DNA from: 40CM-4-69-5 sp036556905
Lineage (GTDB): Bacteria; Methylomirabilota; Methylomirabilia; Rokubacteriales; CSP1-6
Length of the DNA: 64,000 nt
Direction: 5' to 3'
NCBI GenBank assembly: GCA_036556905.1
Contig: DATBIM010000166.1
Span: 1-64,000, forward strand
How positions within the stretch are numbered: position 1 is the stretch's first letter; each line of letters begins with the position of its first letter. Positions 47,676-56,237 of the stretch are shown one piece after another. A program made the translations under genes and the position numbers. The notes below the pieces were generated by a model. It made no database searches, was not told where the DNA came from, and worked only from the letters and a program-made list of their open reading frames with translations.

Positions 47676-47681
47676 CCTTCA

Positions 47682-47711
47682 CTTATAGCCGATGGCTCGG
47701 GAGACCAACAA
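47682..47711 (-). promoter_or_regulatory. Promoter with leaderless arrangement for the gene at 47166
   Basis: On the minus strand TTGTTG (47711-47706), an 18-base spacer and TATAAG (47687-47682) precede the GTG at 47675 by 6 bases. Transcription would start at the start codon itself. Confidence 0.5.
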
Positions 47712-47751
47712 CAGGTGACGGCGGACGGCGACCGGAATTAGGTCGTTTGAA

Positions 47752-49743
47752 TTACCGGGCGAGCGCCCGCACGCACCCTTCGATCTCGGCCAGCTCGGCG
47801 GACGGGAGCCGGCGGGCACCGAAGCGGACGGCCTCATAGGCGGCGGTGATCCGGGCAAAGCCGGGGGCGTGGGCCGGGGTGGCGTCGCCGACGCGCCCGG
47901 CGAACTCGCGGGCGGTCTCGCCAAGGTGCGGCCGCAACCCGTGCCGGGAGAGCGTACGCAGCGCCCGCCGGTAGAAGTGGGGGGCGCGGCGGTCCCGCGA
48001 GCGTGGCGACCACCCGCGGCGCCGAAGCGACCACGTGAGCACGACCGCCATCGCGGCGAGCGCGGCCCAGGGCCACAGCTGCGGCCACCGTGGCCAGTGC
48101 TCCCGCCAGTTCCGCCACGCCCCCGCGGCCTGGCGCACCGTCGCGGCGGCGGCGAGCTGGTCATGACTGCTCCAGTTCTCGATGTAGCGGTGCCAGCGCA
48201 GTCGGAGCGCGTCCAGGAAGAGGCTGGCCCCTGCCCACGCCGCGGTGACGCTCTCGTCACGGGGGGAGGGATCGAGGGTGAGCCAGCCCGACCCGGCGAT
48301 GTAGGCCTCCACCCACGCGTGGGCGTCGGACATGCGCACCAGGAAATATTCGCCGTAGGGATTCCACTCCCCGCGCTGAAAGCCCGTCACGACCCGCGCG
48401 GGAATGCCGAGCGAGCGGAGCATCACGGCCAGCGCCGAGGCGAAGTACTCACAGTTGCCGGCCCGGCGCGCGAACAGGAACTCCTCGAGGGGTGGAAGCG
48501 TGGTCGTGCGCTCGAGGCTGAGCGTGTATTTGAAGTCGCGCCGGAGGTACTCGGTCAGGGCCTGGGCCGCGGCCGCCGGTCCCACGCTGCTTGCGGTCAC
48601 CTCCTGAGCCAGGGTCGCGATCCGCGGGGCCACCGGTGGCAATTGTAGGAAACGCGTGTGCGCGGTCGGGCTCAGTCGCTCCAGAGCCCGCCCACCCACG
48701 ATCGATTCCACCGTGTATTCCAGGCGGCTGGCCGCGTGCGACATCGAAAGCGCCCCCATGTCGTCGACGAGCGCGGTACCCACGGGCACACGTGCCCGCA
48801 GCACGCGGGGGGCGGCGAAGAGTGTGTCGGTCCCGATGGGCTCCAGGAACACTTCCTGGGTCAGGAGCAAGCCGGCGCCCGGCACCCCGCGCCCCTCCGC
48901 CTCGCTGAGCGCGGCACGGCCCAGGGGCGCGCGGCGGCGCCGGGCGATCGTCCAGGCGTGGCCGTCGAAATAGTCGAGCACCACGCCGCGCCACCGCAGC
49001 TCGTTGATGAGGTGGGGCGTGAGGCTCACGTCGCCGACACGAATCCGCATGGCCACGCTGCTGTCCGTCTCGAGCTCGCCGATGGCGCCGAGCTCCACGC
49101 GATCGCTGAAGCCCACGATCATCCGACGGCTGGGGGCGGTCAGCGCCAGCGTCGCCTCCCCAATGCGGGGGATGACGAAGAACAGGGCCAGGGTGACGAG
49201 CAGCGAGCCCCCCGCGGCGGCCAGACCGAGAGTCAGCATGCCCCGGCCGGCCGGCAGGGCCCGCGCCGCGGCCGGGCCGCCGCTTCGCTCGGCCTCGGCC
49301 AGCTCGTGGCCGAGGACCAGCAACATGGTGCCGGCCACGAGGAAGCCCACGAAGACGAACGAGAACCACACGCCGAGCGATACCGCCGCCGACGCCACCG
49401 GCATGAAGAACGCCAGGAGCCCGGCGTCGCGGCACTCCCGGGAGTTCCGGGCCGTGAGGAGACGCAGGAGTACCAGAAGCACCAGGAAGCGTACCAGCGC
49501 GTCGAACACCCGGGCGGCCAGGTAGAGCACGTCCACCACGGCGAACGCGGCCACGGCCGCGGTGAGCACCGGGTCCAGCGTGGAGGCCCGCGCGATCCGG
49601 TCGCGCACCCAGCCGCCGGCCACCAGGACCACGCCGGCCAGCGCCATCTCCACGGTGCCGATGAGGTCGGCGACGCCGAGGGAGGTGATGCCCACCGCCA
49701 CCACGACGTACGCCGCGAGTCGGAGCGCCTGCTCGGCGGCCAC
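47752..49743 (-). CDS. TgpA-like membrane transglutaminase (DUF3488/transglutaminase core)
   Basis: The 663-residue protein has about seven N-terminal transmembrane helices (DUF3488 type), a periplasmic transglutaminase-like domain and a last helix near residue 560 with a cytoplasmic DUF4129-like tail. The Cys-His-Asp triad is visible: RAGNCEYFASALAVMLRSLG, MSDAHAWVEAYI and WLTLDPSPRDE. It forms with MoxR and DUF58 the widespread MoxR-DUF58-TgpA module, thought to act in envelope or protein maturation. GTG start 1 base after the DUF58 stop. Confidence 0.88.
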   Translation of the reverse strand: MAAEQALRLAAYVVVAVGITSLGVADLIGTVEMALAGVVLVAGGWVRDRIARASTLDPVLTAAVAAFAVVDVLYLAARVFDALVRFLVLLVLLRLLTARNSRECRDAGLLAFFMPVASAAVSLGVWFSFVFVGFLVAGTMLLVLGHELAEAERSGGPAAARALPAGRGMLTLGLAAAGGSLLVTLALFFVIPRIGEATLALTAPSRRMIVGFSDRVELGAIGELETDSSVAMRIRVGDVSLTPHLINELRWRGVVLDYFDGHAWTIARRRRAPLGRAALSEAEGRGVPGAGLLLTQEVFLEPIGTDTLFAAPRVLRARVPVGTALVDDMGALSMSHAASRLEYTVESIVGGRALERLSPTAHTRFLQLPPVAPRIATLAQEVTASSVGPAAAAQALTEYLRRDFKYTLSLERTTTLPPLEEFLFARRAGNCEYFASALAVMLRSLGIPARVVTGFQRGEWNPYGEYFLVRMSDAHAWVEAYIAGSGWLTLDPSPRDESVTAAWAGASLFLDALRLRWHRYIENWSSHDQLAAAATVRQAAGAWRNWREHWPRWPQLWPWAALAAMAVVLTWSLRRRGWSPRSRDRRAPHFYRRALRTLSRHGLRPHLGETAREFAGRVGDATPAHAPGFARITAAYEAVRFGARRLPSAELAEIEGCVRALAR

Positions 49744-49744
49744 G

Positions 49745-50746
49745 TCAGTCGAGGTCCACGGTCACCACGCGTCCAGCCGGCTCGGCGTCGAAGCCGCTCA
49801 CGCTCGCGGTGTCCGGCGTCGCGGCGGGCGCGTAGAGGGCCAGCGCGGTCAGGACGCGGCGGGCCTGCTCACGCCCGCGCCCGGGGGGCACGCGGACACC
49901 GGGGCCCGTCAGGGACACGGCCGCGCCGGCCCTGAGGAAGTGAACGGCCAGCGACGCAGCCCGGCTCAACCCGCTCTCCAGCCGCGGGGAGGCCAGTCCC
50001 CGTCCTCGCAGCAGCACGCACACGTCGTCGGTGGTATCGGCCGCGAGCTCCCGAACCATCGTCGCGCCCGTCTTGGCGCTCACGCGCCAGTGGATGAGCC
50101 GCGGATCATCGCCGTCGCGATATTCGCGGAGATTGTGCAGGTCGGAGCCCCGGCCGCGCCGGCGCGCCGCCGACACCCCATCACCCGTGGCCGGGCCCGG
50201 ACGCTCGCCGGTGACCGGCGTCACCGCAGGAAAGACGAGCACCTCGGTGTCCAGTTCGACCGGACCGGCCTTGACGAAAAGCCCGAAGGGAAAGCGCGTG
50301 GCCACCCGCACACCGGGAAGACGCTGCCGACCGCGGGCCACGAAGGTGTGCTCCCACGTCACCAGCCGTTCCGCCCCGGGAGCGAGCCGGGGCACCGAGA
50401 TCGTGCGCTCGGTGCCAACCGTTTCCAGCGTGATGGAACGCGCCGGCACGCGACGCTTGGTATTGAGGATGCGGGCGCCCACCACGGCGGGGCGGCCGGC
50501 GAAGACGTCCTCGGGCAGGACGGGGGAGAGGCGGAGGCGGCGCATCGAGTACTCGGAGAGGATGCCCGAGACGATCACCAACCCCAGGAGCATGGACTCG
50601 AGGAGGTAGAGGAGGTTGTTCCCGCTGTTCACCGCGGTGAGGCCCAGACCCACCGCGGCCAGCAGGCACCACCAGCCCTCGCGGGTAGGATGGATCGCCC
50701 GGTGAGGCCGGATGAACCGCGGCGGCCACCAGAGCGCCTGCGTCAC
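49745..50746 (-). CDS. DUF58 domain membrane protein
   Basis: The 333-residue protein has two N-terminal membrane helices (WWCLLAAVGLGLTAVNSGNN, LLYLLESMLLGLVIVSGIL), then a beta domain and the DUF58 core (GRGSDLHNLREYRDGDDPRL followed by IHWRVSAKTGAT, the family signature) leading into a vWA-like fold. It is translationally coupled to MoxR (GTGA overlap) and followed by the transglutaminase. DUF58 proteins act with MoxR ATPases, presumably as substrate adaptors. Confidence 0.9.
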   Translation of the reverse strand: MTQALWWPPRFIRPHRAIHPTREGWWCLLAAVGLGLTAVNSGNNLLYLLESMLLGLVIVSGILSEYSMRRLRLSPVLPEDVFAGRPAVVGARILNTKRRVPARSITLETVGTERTISVPRLAPGAERLVTWEHTFVARGRQRLPGVRVATRFPFGLFVKAGPVELDTEVLVFPAVTPVTGERPGPATGDGVSAARRRGRGSDLHNLREYRDGDDPRLIHWRVSAKTGATMVRELAADTTDDVCVLLRGRGLASPRLESGLSRAASLAVHFLRAGAAVSLTGPGVRVPPGRGREQARRVLTALALYAPAATPDTASVSGFDAEPAGRVVTVDLD

Positions 50747-51660
50747 CGCGGGACGGCGACCTCCTCGGCGATGGTCCGAATCGCGGCGTCGCCGTCGACG
50801 GCGCCGGCGCGCGGCAGCACCCGGTGCGCCAGCACGGGGATGGCCAGCCGCTTGACGTCGTCGGGGATCACGTAGTCACGCCCGTCGGCGAGCGCGGAGG
50901 CCTGCGCCGCCCGCAGCAGGGCCCGGGATCCACGCGGGCTCACCCCCAGCGTGAGCAGGGCCGACGATCGCGTGGCGGCGACCAGCGCCATCAGGTAGTC
51001 GAGCACCGACTCGTCGATCTCCACCTGCTCCGTCTGGCCCTGCAGAGACGCGACCTCCTGTCCGCTCAGCACCGGCTCCACCATCTCGGGCGGCGCCGCC
51101 TGGCCGCGCAGGATCGCCTTCTCGTCGGCGGCTTCGGGATAGCCGATGCGGATGCGCAGCAGGAAGCGGTCGAGCTGGGATTCCGGCAGCGGATAGGTGC
51201 CCTCGTACTCGTGCGGATTCTGGGTCGCCAGCACCATGAAGGGCCGGGGCAGCGGGTGGGTGGCGTGATCGATCGAGACCTGCGACTCGTTCATGGCCTC
51301 GAGGAGGCTCGACTGGGTCTTCGGCGTGGTGCGGTTGATCTCGTCGGCCAGAACGACGTTGGCGAAGACCGGCCCGGGCTTGAACAGAAACTGGCCGCGG
51401 TCGGGTTGCCAGACGCTGACGCCGAGGATGTCGGAGGGCAGCATGTCGGAGGTGAACTGGATGCGCTGGAAGCGACCGCCGATGGAGCGGGCCAGCGCGG
51501 CCGCCAGCGTGGTCTTGCCGACACCGGGCGCATCCTCGATGAGGACGTGGCCCCGAGCCAGGAGTCCGACGACGGCGAGCCGGACAACCTCGGGTTTGCC
51601 GAGGATGCACCGCCCCAGGGTGCTCTCCAGCCGCCTGACGCCGTCCCGGGCATCGCCCAC
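50743..51660 (-). CDS. MoxR-family AAA+ ATPase
   Basis: The 305-residue AAA+ chaperone has Walker A IEDAPGVGKTTLAAALA, VVLADEINRTTPKTQSSLLE (Walker B), LATQNPHEYEGTYPLPESQL (sensor 1) and RGSRALLRAAQASALADGRD (sensor 2 region). The GTG at 51660 is the most sensible start, giving MGDARDGVRRLESTLG. It is first in the MoxR-DUF58-TgpA unit. Confidence 0.92.
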   Translation of the reverse strand: MGDARDGVRRLESTLGRCILGKPEVVRLAVVGLLARGHVLIEDAPGVGKTTLAAALARSIGGRFQRIQFTSDMLPSDILGVSVWQPDRGQFLFKPGPVFANVVLADEINRTTPKTQSSLLEAMNESQVSIDHATHPLPRPFMVLATQNPHEYEGTYPLPESQLDRFLLRIRIGYPEAADEKAILRGQAAPPEMVEPVLSGQEVASLQGQTEQVEIDESVLDYLMALVAATRSSALLTLGVSPRGSRALLRAAQASALADGRDYVIPDDVKRLAIPVLAHRVLPRAGAVDGDAAIRTIAEEVAVPR

Positions 51661-51745
51661 CCCCCCATCTAATACCGAAGTCCGGGGCGGCGACAAGGCC
51701 GCCGCCGTAGGGCAAATGAGGGAGCACGCGGGCCAGAGAGCCGCC

Positions 51746-52051
51746 TCAATACTCGGGCGGGGTGTACACCGTGAGGAAGAACAGCGGTGACCGGCCCCGA
51801 TTGCGCACGTGATGGGGTTGCCCGGCCGGGATCGTGACCAGCGAGCCCGGCCCGATCGAGCGCTCGGCCGCGCCGAGCCGCACCACCGCTTCACCCTCGA
51901 TCACGTAGATGATCTGGTCGCCCTGGTGATGCTCCTCCGGGCCGGCATCGGCGCCGGGCGCGATGGTCATGACGGCGCTCTGGCTGCGCTCGGTCTCCTG
52001 CAACACGCGGAAGAACGGCCCGCGGTGGGCGTGCACATCCACGACTTCCAT
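51746..52051 (-). CDS. Small cupin-domain protein
   Basis: A 101-residue single-domain cupin. Motif 1 is HHQGDQIIYVIEGEAVVRLG and motif 2 PGSLVTIPAGQPHHVRNRG, with the usual metal-binding His residues. An AGGAGG site precedes the ATG at 52051. Small cupins bind small molecules or act as simple dioxygenases or isomerases; the ligand is unknown. Same strand as MoxR, 85 bases upstream of it, and 32 bases after the small membrane protein. Confidence 0.8.
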   Translation of the reverse strand: MEVVDVHAHRGPFFRVLQETERSQSAVMTIAPGADAGPEEHHQGDQIIYVIEGEAVVRLGAAERSIGPGSLVTIPAGQPHHVRNRGRSPLFFLTVYTPPEY

Positions 52052-52083
52052 CGCGTTCCTCCTGCCCGGGGTGCGCCCGGGCC

Positions 52084-52440
52084 TCACGGCGTGAACAGGC
52101 CGTTCTGGGCGCCGACGATCAGGAACCAGGCGAGCTGCCCGCCCACGAAAATGGCCAGCGCGGGCTCGGGACCGCTCCCCGCTCGCGTGCGGTACTGCCA
52201 GAACCCCAGGGTCAAGGCCAGCACCCAGAACCAGGACGCATCGTACGTGTGCAGCAGGCCCCAATGAAGGCCGAGCGCGCCGGCCAGGGTCCAGAGCGCA
52301 TAGGCCGCCAACCAGTGGGCGACAACGGACAGGAGGATCGAGGCCCGCGAGCCCGACGTGCCCCGCATCCGGGCCACCGCCACGGTGGCGGCGGCCGCCA
52401 GCAGGATGACGACGAGAGCGCCGACGGCGACCCGGGTCAC
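52084..52440 (-). CDS. Hypothetical membrane protein
   Basis: A 118-residue protein with about four transmembrane segments (VAVGALVVILLAAAATVAVA, LSVVAHWLAAYALWTLAGAL, WFWVLALTLGFWQY, ALAIFVGGQLAWFLIVGA). No family is recognised. GTG start at 52440. It is transcribed divergently from yicC and lies upstream of the cupin gene. Confidence 0.6.
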   Translation of the reverse strand: MTRVAVGALVVILLAAAATVAVARMRGTSGSRASILLSVVAHWLAAYALWTLAGALGLHWGLLHTYDASWFWVLALTLGFWQYRTRAGSGPEPALAIFVGGQLAWFLIVGAQNGLFTP

Positions 52441-52503
52441 GCCTCTTCCCTCGGGGTGGGGGAGTGTACGCCGCCGCCGCGCGCCGTGTCAATTCGCAAC
52501 ACA

Positions 52504-52533
52504 TTGACACTTCAAGCAAATTCCGCCTATCAT
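52504..52533 (+). promoter_or_regulatory. Strong promoter of the yicC operon
   Basis: Consensus TTGACA (52504-52509), an 18-base spacer and TATCAT (52528-52533). Transcription should start at or next to the ATG of a 12-codon reading frame at 52540. The surroundings are AT-rich against the local background. Confidence 0.7.
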
Positions 52534-52539
52534 CCTCTG

Positions 52540-52578
52540 ATGAATCCGGCTCCGTCCCCCGCGTCGGAGACCTTCTGA
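52540..52578 (+). CDS. Possible leaderless 12-residue leader peptide before yicC
   Basis: ATG at 52540, where transcription is predicted to start, opens the frame MNPAPSPASETF. It ends in TGA (52576-52578), which overlaps the yicC ATG (52578-52580) as TGATG. Such a junction supports re-initiation. yicC itself has no Shine-Dalgarno sequence, so translation may depend on this leader. Confidence 0.4.
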   Translation: MNPAPSPASETF

Positions 52579-53462
52579 TGATCCGTAGCATGACCGGGTT
52601 CGGTCGGGCCGAAGCCAGCGATGGCTCCTGCGTCATCACCGTTGAGGCACGCTCCGTCAACCACCGTCACCTCGACATCGCGCTGAGGCTGCCCGCAGGG
52701 CTGGCCGGGCTCGAGCTCGAAGTTCGGCGTCTCATCCAGGCCCGGCTCGAGCGCGGTCGTATCGACGTCATCGCGCAGCTGGCGCCGATCGCCGGTGTGC
52801 CGGCGCAGGACGTGCGGATCAACGCGGCGTTGGCCCGTCGTTACCATGATGAGGCGCGGAGCCTCGCCGAACGCCTGGGTCTCGACGATCAGGGGCTGCT
52901 CCGCTGGATCCTCGAGCGTCCGGGTGTGGTGGAGCTGCGGGAGGCCGCCGCGCCCGATCCCGAGCGCCTGTGGTCCCTGCTCGCCCGGGGCGTGGGTGAG
53001 GCGCTCGATGCGCTCCTGACCCGGCGCGCGGCCGAAGGAGCGGCCCTGACCGCCGAGCTGCGGGCGCTGCTGGCCGAGCTCGGGGGTCGCGTGACGACGA
53101 TGGCGGCGCGGGCTCCGCTCGCCGCGGCCCGCCGCGGGGAGCGGCTGCGCGAGCGGCTGCGGACTCTGCTGGGCGACGTTCCCCTCGACGAGGCCCGGAT
53201 CGTCACCGAGGTCGCCGTGTGGGCCCAGAAGACCGACGTGACGGAGGAGATCGCACGTTTGCGCGTGCACCTGGACGAGTTCGCGCTGGCGCTCGACAAG
53301 GGCGGTCCGGTGGGGCGCGGGCTCGACTTCCTGCTCCAGGAGATGAACCGCGAGGTCAACACGCTGGCCGCCAAGGCCGACGATCTCGAGCTGTCCCAGG
53401 CCGCGCTCGCCGCCAAGGGGCTCCTGGAGAAAATGCGCGAGCAGGTGCAAAATCTTGAATGA
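52578..53462 (+). CDS. yicC: YicC-family endoribonuclease
   Basis: YicC proteins are stress-related endoribonucleases. The 294-residue protein starts MIRSMTGFGRAEA, the family hallmark, then VEARSVNHRHLDIALRLP (about residue 25), and ends with GRGLDFLLQEMNREVNTLA, also characteristic. The ATG at 52578 is fixed by this N-terminus. The normally adjacent remA (DUF370) gene is missing; gmk follows after 3 bases. Confidence 0.93.
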   Translation: MIRSMTGFGRAEASDGSCVITVEARSVNHRHLDIALRLPAGLAGLELEVRRLIQARLERGRIDVIAQLAPIAGVPAQDVRINAALARRYHDEARSLAERLGLDDQGLLRWILERPGVVELREAAAPDPERLWSLLARGVGEALDALLTRRAAEGAALTAELRALLAELGGRVTTMAARAPLAAARRGERLRERLRTLLGDVPLDEARIVTEVAVWAQKTDVTEEIARLRVHLDEFALALDKGGPVGRGLDFLLQEMNREVNTLAAKADDLELSQAALAAKGLLEKMREQVQNLE

Positions 53463-53465
53463 CCG

Positions 53466-54101
53466 GTGGGCAGGGTGATCCAGCGCCGGGGCGTGCTCTT
53501 CGTGGTGTCGGCGCCCTCGGGGGCGGGCAAGACAACGCTGTGCCGGGAAGCCCGCCACCTCCTGCCCGACCTCGCCTACTCGGTGTCGTATACCACGCGC
53601 CCCCCCCGGCCCGGCGAGATCGCTGGCACCGACTTTCATTTTGTCAGCGAGGCCACGTTCGCGAAGCTCAGGGAACAGGGGGAGTTCGCCGAGTGGGCCA
53701 GCGTGCACGGCAACCTCTACGGCACCCGCGCGAGCGTCCTGGAGACCGCGCTGGGAGACGGACGCGATGTCCTGCTCGACATCGACACCCAGGGCGCGGC
53801 CCAGCTGCGGCGTCGCTACCAGGAGGCGGTGCTGGTATTCATCATGGCCCCCTCGATGGCCGAGCTCGAGCAGCGGTTGCGCGAGCGTCGCTCCGATGCG
53901 GCCGGCGAGATCACCCGGCGGCTGAACCGCGCCCGCGAGGAAGTCACGATGTGGCGCCAGTACGACTATCTGATTGTGAATCGCGATGTCAAGGACGCCG
54001 TGGAGCAGCTCACCGCCATCATCGTGGCCGAGCGCTCGCGCACCAACCGGCTGGCCCTGACACTGCCCGACGTGACCCTGACCCGCATGGAGGACCGTTG
54101 A
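53466..54101 (+). CDS. gmk: Guanylate kinase
   Basis: Gmk phosphorylates GMP to GDP. The 211-residue protein has the P-loop VVSAPSGAGKTTLCREA, YSVSYTTRPPRPGE (GMP binding), FAEWASVHGNLYGT and DVLLDIDTQGAAQLRR. The GTG at 53466 gives MGRVIQRRGVLFVVSAPSG. It lies between yicC and rpoZ in the usual order. Confidence 0.96.
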   Translation: MGRVIQRRGVLFVVSAPSGAGKTTLCREARHLLPDLAYSVSYTTRPPRPGEIAGTDFHFVSEATFAKLREQGEFAEWASVHGNLYGTRASVLETALGDGRDVLLDIDTQGAAQLRRRYQEAVLVFIMAPSMAELEQRLRERRSDAAGEITRRLNRAREEVTMWRQYDYLIVNRDVKDAVEQLTAIIVAERSRTNRLALTLPDVTLTRMEDR

Positions 54102-54103
54102 CC

Positions 54104-54316
54104 ATGGCCTTTCCCTCTCTGGAGAACGCACTGAACAAAGTCTCCAACCGTTATCTCCTGGTCGTGCTCTCCGCCAAGCGGGCGCGGCAGATCAATCGGG
54201 GCGCTCCCGCGCGGGTGGAGACGAGATACAAGAAACCCACCAGCACAGCGCTGGAGGAGATCTCGCAGGCGAAGGTCGAGTACCGCATGAAGGACGAGGG
54301 CGAGAGCAAGACCTGA
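54104..54316 (+). CDS. rpoZ: RNA polymerase omega subunit
   Basis: A 70-residue omega subunit: MAFPSLENALNKVSNRYLLV, then AKRARQINRG, the conserved core that clamps the beta' C-terminus. It lies 2 bases after gmk, and its TGA overlaps the ATG of coaBC (TGATG). Confidence 0.93.
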   Translation: MAFPSLENALNKVSNRYLLVVLSAKRARQINRGAPARVETRYKKPTSTALEEISQAKVEYRMKDEGESKT

Positions 54317-55542
54317 TGACGCTCGCCGGCAAGGAGCTGATCCTCGGGGTCAGCGGCTCGATCGCCGCCTACAAGGCGGTCTACCTGCTGCGAGAGCTGG
54401 GGCGGCTCGGCGCCCGGGTCACGGTGTGCATGACCGAGCACGCCCGGGCGTTCGTGGGTCCGCTGACCTTCCGCACGCTGTCGGCACGGCCCGTCCTCAG
54501 CGATCTCTTCGACCCCCAGAGCGATGAGGCCGTGGAGCACATCGCGCTCGCCGAACGGGCCGACGCCCTCGTGGTCGCCCCGGCTACCGCGAACCTCCTG
54601 GCCAAGGCGGCCGGGGGATTGGCCGACGATTTCCTCACGACGCTGTTGCTGGCCGCCCGCTGTCCGGTGCTGATGGCGCCGGCCATGGACGGGGCGATGT
54701 GGGAGCATCCGGCGGTGGCAGCCAACGTGGCGCGGCTGCGCGAGCGCGGGGTCACCATACTCGAGCCCGACGCGGGCGAGCTCGCCTCCGGACTCAGCGG
54801 CAAGGGCCGCCTCCCCGAGGTCGACCACATCGTCGAGGCCCTCCTGGGGCTACTGCATCCCCAGCGAGATCTGGCCGGCGATCATGTGCTGGTGACGGCT
54901 GGGCCGACCCGGGAGCCCCTCGATCCGGTACGGTTCATCTCGAACCGCTCCTCCGGGAAGATGGGTTACGGCCTGGCCACCGCGGCTCGCCGCCGGGGTG
55001 CCGTGGTCACGCTGGTGTCCGGGCCCACCGCGCTCACGCCGCCCGCCGGCGTCGTGTTCGTGCCCGTTCAGACCGCCGAGGAGATGCGCGAGGCCGTCCT
55101 GCAGCACCTGCCGGGCGCCACCATCGTCGTCAAGGCGGCGGCCGTGGCCGACTATCGCGCCCGGCGCGTCGAGCCCGTGAAAATGAAGGGCAAGCTCGAG
55201 ATGAGCCTGGAGCTGGTCCCCAACCCCGACATCCTGGCCGAGGTGGCGGCCCGACAGACGGGCGCCTTCATCGTCGGCTTCGCCGCAGAAACCCACGAGG
55301 TGGCGACGAACGCCCGGGCGAAGCTCGCCGCCAAGGGGATCGACCTCCTCGTCGCCAACGACGTGAGCCAGCAGGGCATCGGCTTCGATGCCGAGGACAA
55401 CCAGGTGCTCCTCATCGACCGCTGGGGCGGCGAGCGTGCGCTGCCGCGCATGCCCAAAGCGGAGGTGGCCGACGCCATCCTGAGCCACGTCCTGGCGCTC
55501 CGAACCGCCGCCGCCCGAACGACCAACCGCGTGCCGCGGTAG
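54316..55542 (+). CDS. coaBC: Bifunctional PPC decarboxylase / phosphopantothenate-cysteine ligase CoaBC
   Basis: CoaBC carries out two steps of coenzyme A synthesis. The 408-residue protein has the flavoprotein CoaC half (LILGVSGSIAAYKAVYLLRE, DALVVAPATANLLAKAAGG) and the CoaB half (VLVTAGPTREPLDPVRFISN, MGYGLATAA, VVKAAAVADYR). In CoaC the PAMN motif reads PAMDGAMW, and the usual active-site Cys region reads ELASGLSGKGRLPE with Ser; the same Ser variant occurs, I believe, in other CoaBCs. Coupled to rpoZ. Confidence 0.95.
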   Translation: MTLAGKELILGVSGSIAAYKAVYLLRELGRLGARVTVCMTEHARAFVGPLTFRTLSARPVLSDLFDPQSDEAVEHIALAERADALVVAPATANLLAKAAGGLADDFLTTLLLAARCPVLMAPAMDGAMWEHPAVAANVARLRERGVTILEPDAGELASGLSGKGRLPEVDHIVEALLGLLHPQRDLAGDHVLVTAGPTREPLDPVRFISNRSSGKMGYGLATAARRRGAVVTLVSGPTALTPPAGVVFVPVQTAEEMREAVLQHLPGATIVVKAAAVADYRARRVEPVKMKGKLEMSLELVPNPDILAEVAARQTGAFIVGFAAETHEVATNARAKLAAKGIDLLVANDVSQQGIGFDAEDNQVLLIDRWGGERALPRMPKAEVADAILSHVLALRTAAARTTNRVPR

Positions 55543-55546
55543 CCGC

Positions 55547-56236
55547 ATGCTCGACGACCCCCGGGCGGCGCTGGCCCAGGCGCTGGACGCGGTCGGCGAG
55601 ACGCTCCGGCACCATCGCAACATGGGGATCACCCACCTGCCACTGGGTGGCGACTATCTACTCGGTCCCGAGGAGTCTCTGCGGGCCCAGGAGCAGGCGC
55701 TCCAGGGCTGCCGGCGGTGCAAGCTCTGCGAAGGGCGAACCACCATCGTCTTCGGCGCCGGCAATCCCCGGGCCGAGCTGGTCGTGATCGGTGAGGGACC
55801 GGGGGCCGACGAGGACGTCCAGGGCAAGCCTTTCGTCGGCCGCGCCGGTCAGCTCCTCACCAAGATGCTGGAGTCGGTCCAGCTCGCGCGCGACGAAGTG
55901 TACATTTCAAATGCCGTCAAGTGCCGGCCCCCCGGAAACAGGAATCCCGAGCCTGAGGAGCTGGCGGCCTGCGCGCCGGTGCTGGCCGCTCAGCTCGCCG
56001 TGCTCCAGCCGAAGGTCGTCATCGCGCTGGGCAGCGTCGCAGCCCAGACCCTGCTCCGCACGCGGGATCCCATCGGCAAGCTCCGGGGCCGCACGCACCA
56101 GTTCGGCGGCGCGGTACTCATCCCCACGTTCCATCCCGCGTTTCTCCTCCGGAACCCCGGCCAGGAGTACAAGCGCATGGCCTGGGAGGACCTGAAGCTC
56201 GCCAAACGGGAGTACGACCGGCGCCGGTCCCGATGA
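55547..56236 (+). CDS. Uracil-DNA glycosylase, family 4
   Basis: A 229-residue iron-sulfur uracil-DNA glycosylase of the thermophile/family-4 type. Cluster Cys residues are in CRRCKLC and in SNAVKCRPPGNRNPEPEELA with AACAPVL. GEGPGADEDVQGKPFVGRAG is the uracil-binding motif and FHPAFLLRNP the catalytic His motif. It removes uracil from deaminated DNA. About 40 extra N-terminal residues precede the cluster domain. Located between coaBC and priA. Confidence 0.92.
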   Translation: MLDDPRAALAQALDAVGETLRHHRNMGITHLPLGGDYLLGPEESLRAQEQALQGCRRCKLCEGRTTIVFGAGNPRAELVVIGEGPGADEDVQGKPFVGRAGQLLTKMLESVQLARDEVYISNAVKCRPPGNRNPEPEELAACAPVLAAQLAVLQPKVVIALGSVAAQTLLRTRDPIGKLRGRTHQFGGAVLIPTFHPAFLLRNPGQEYKRMAWEDLKLAKREYDRRRSR

Positions 56237-56237
56237 T

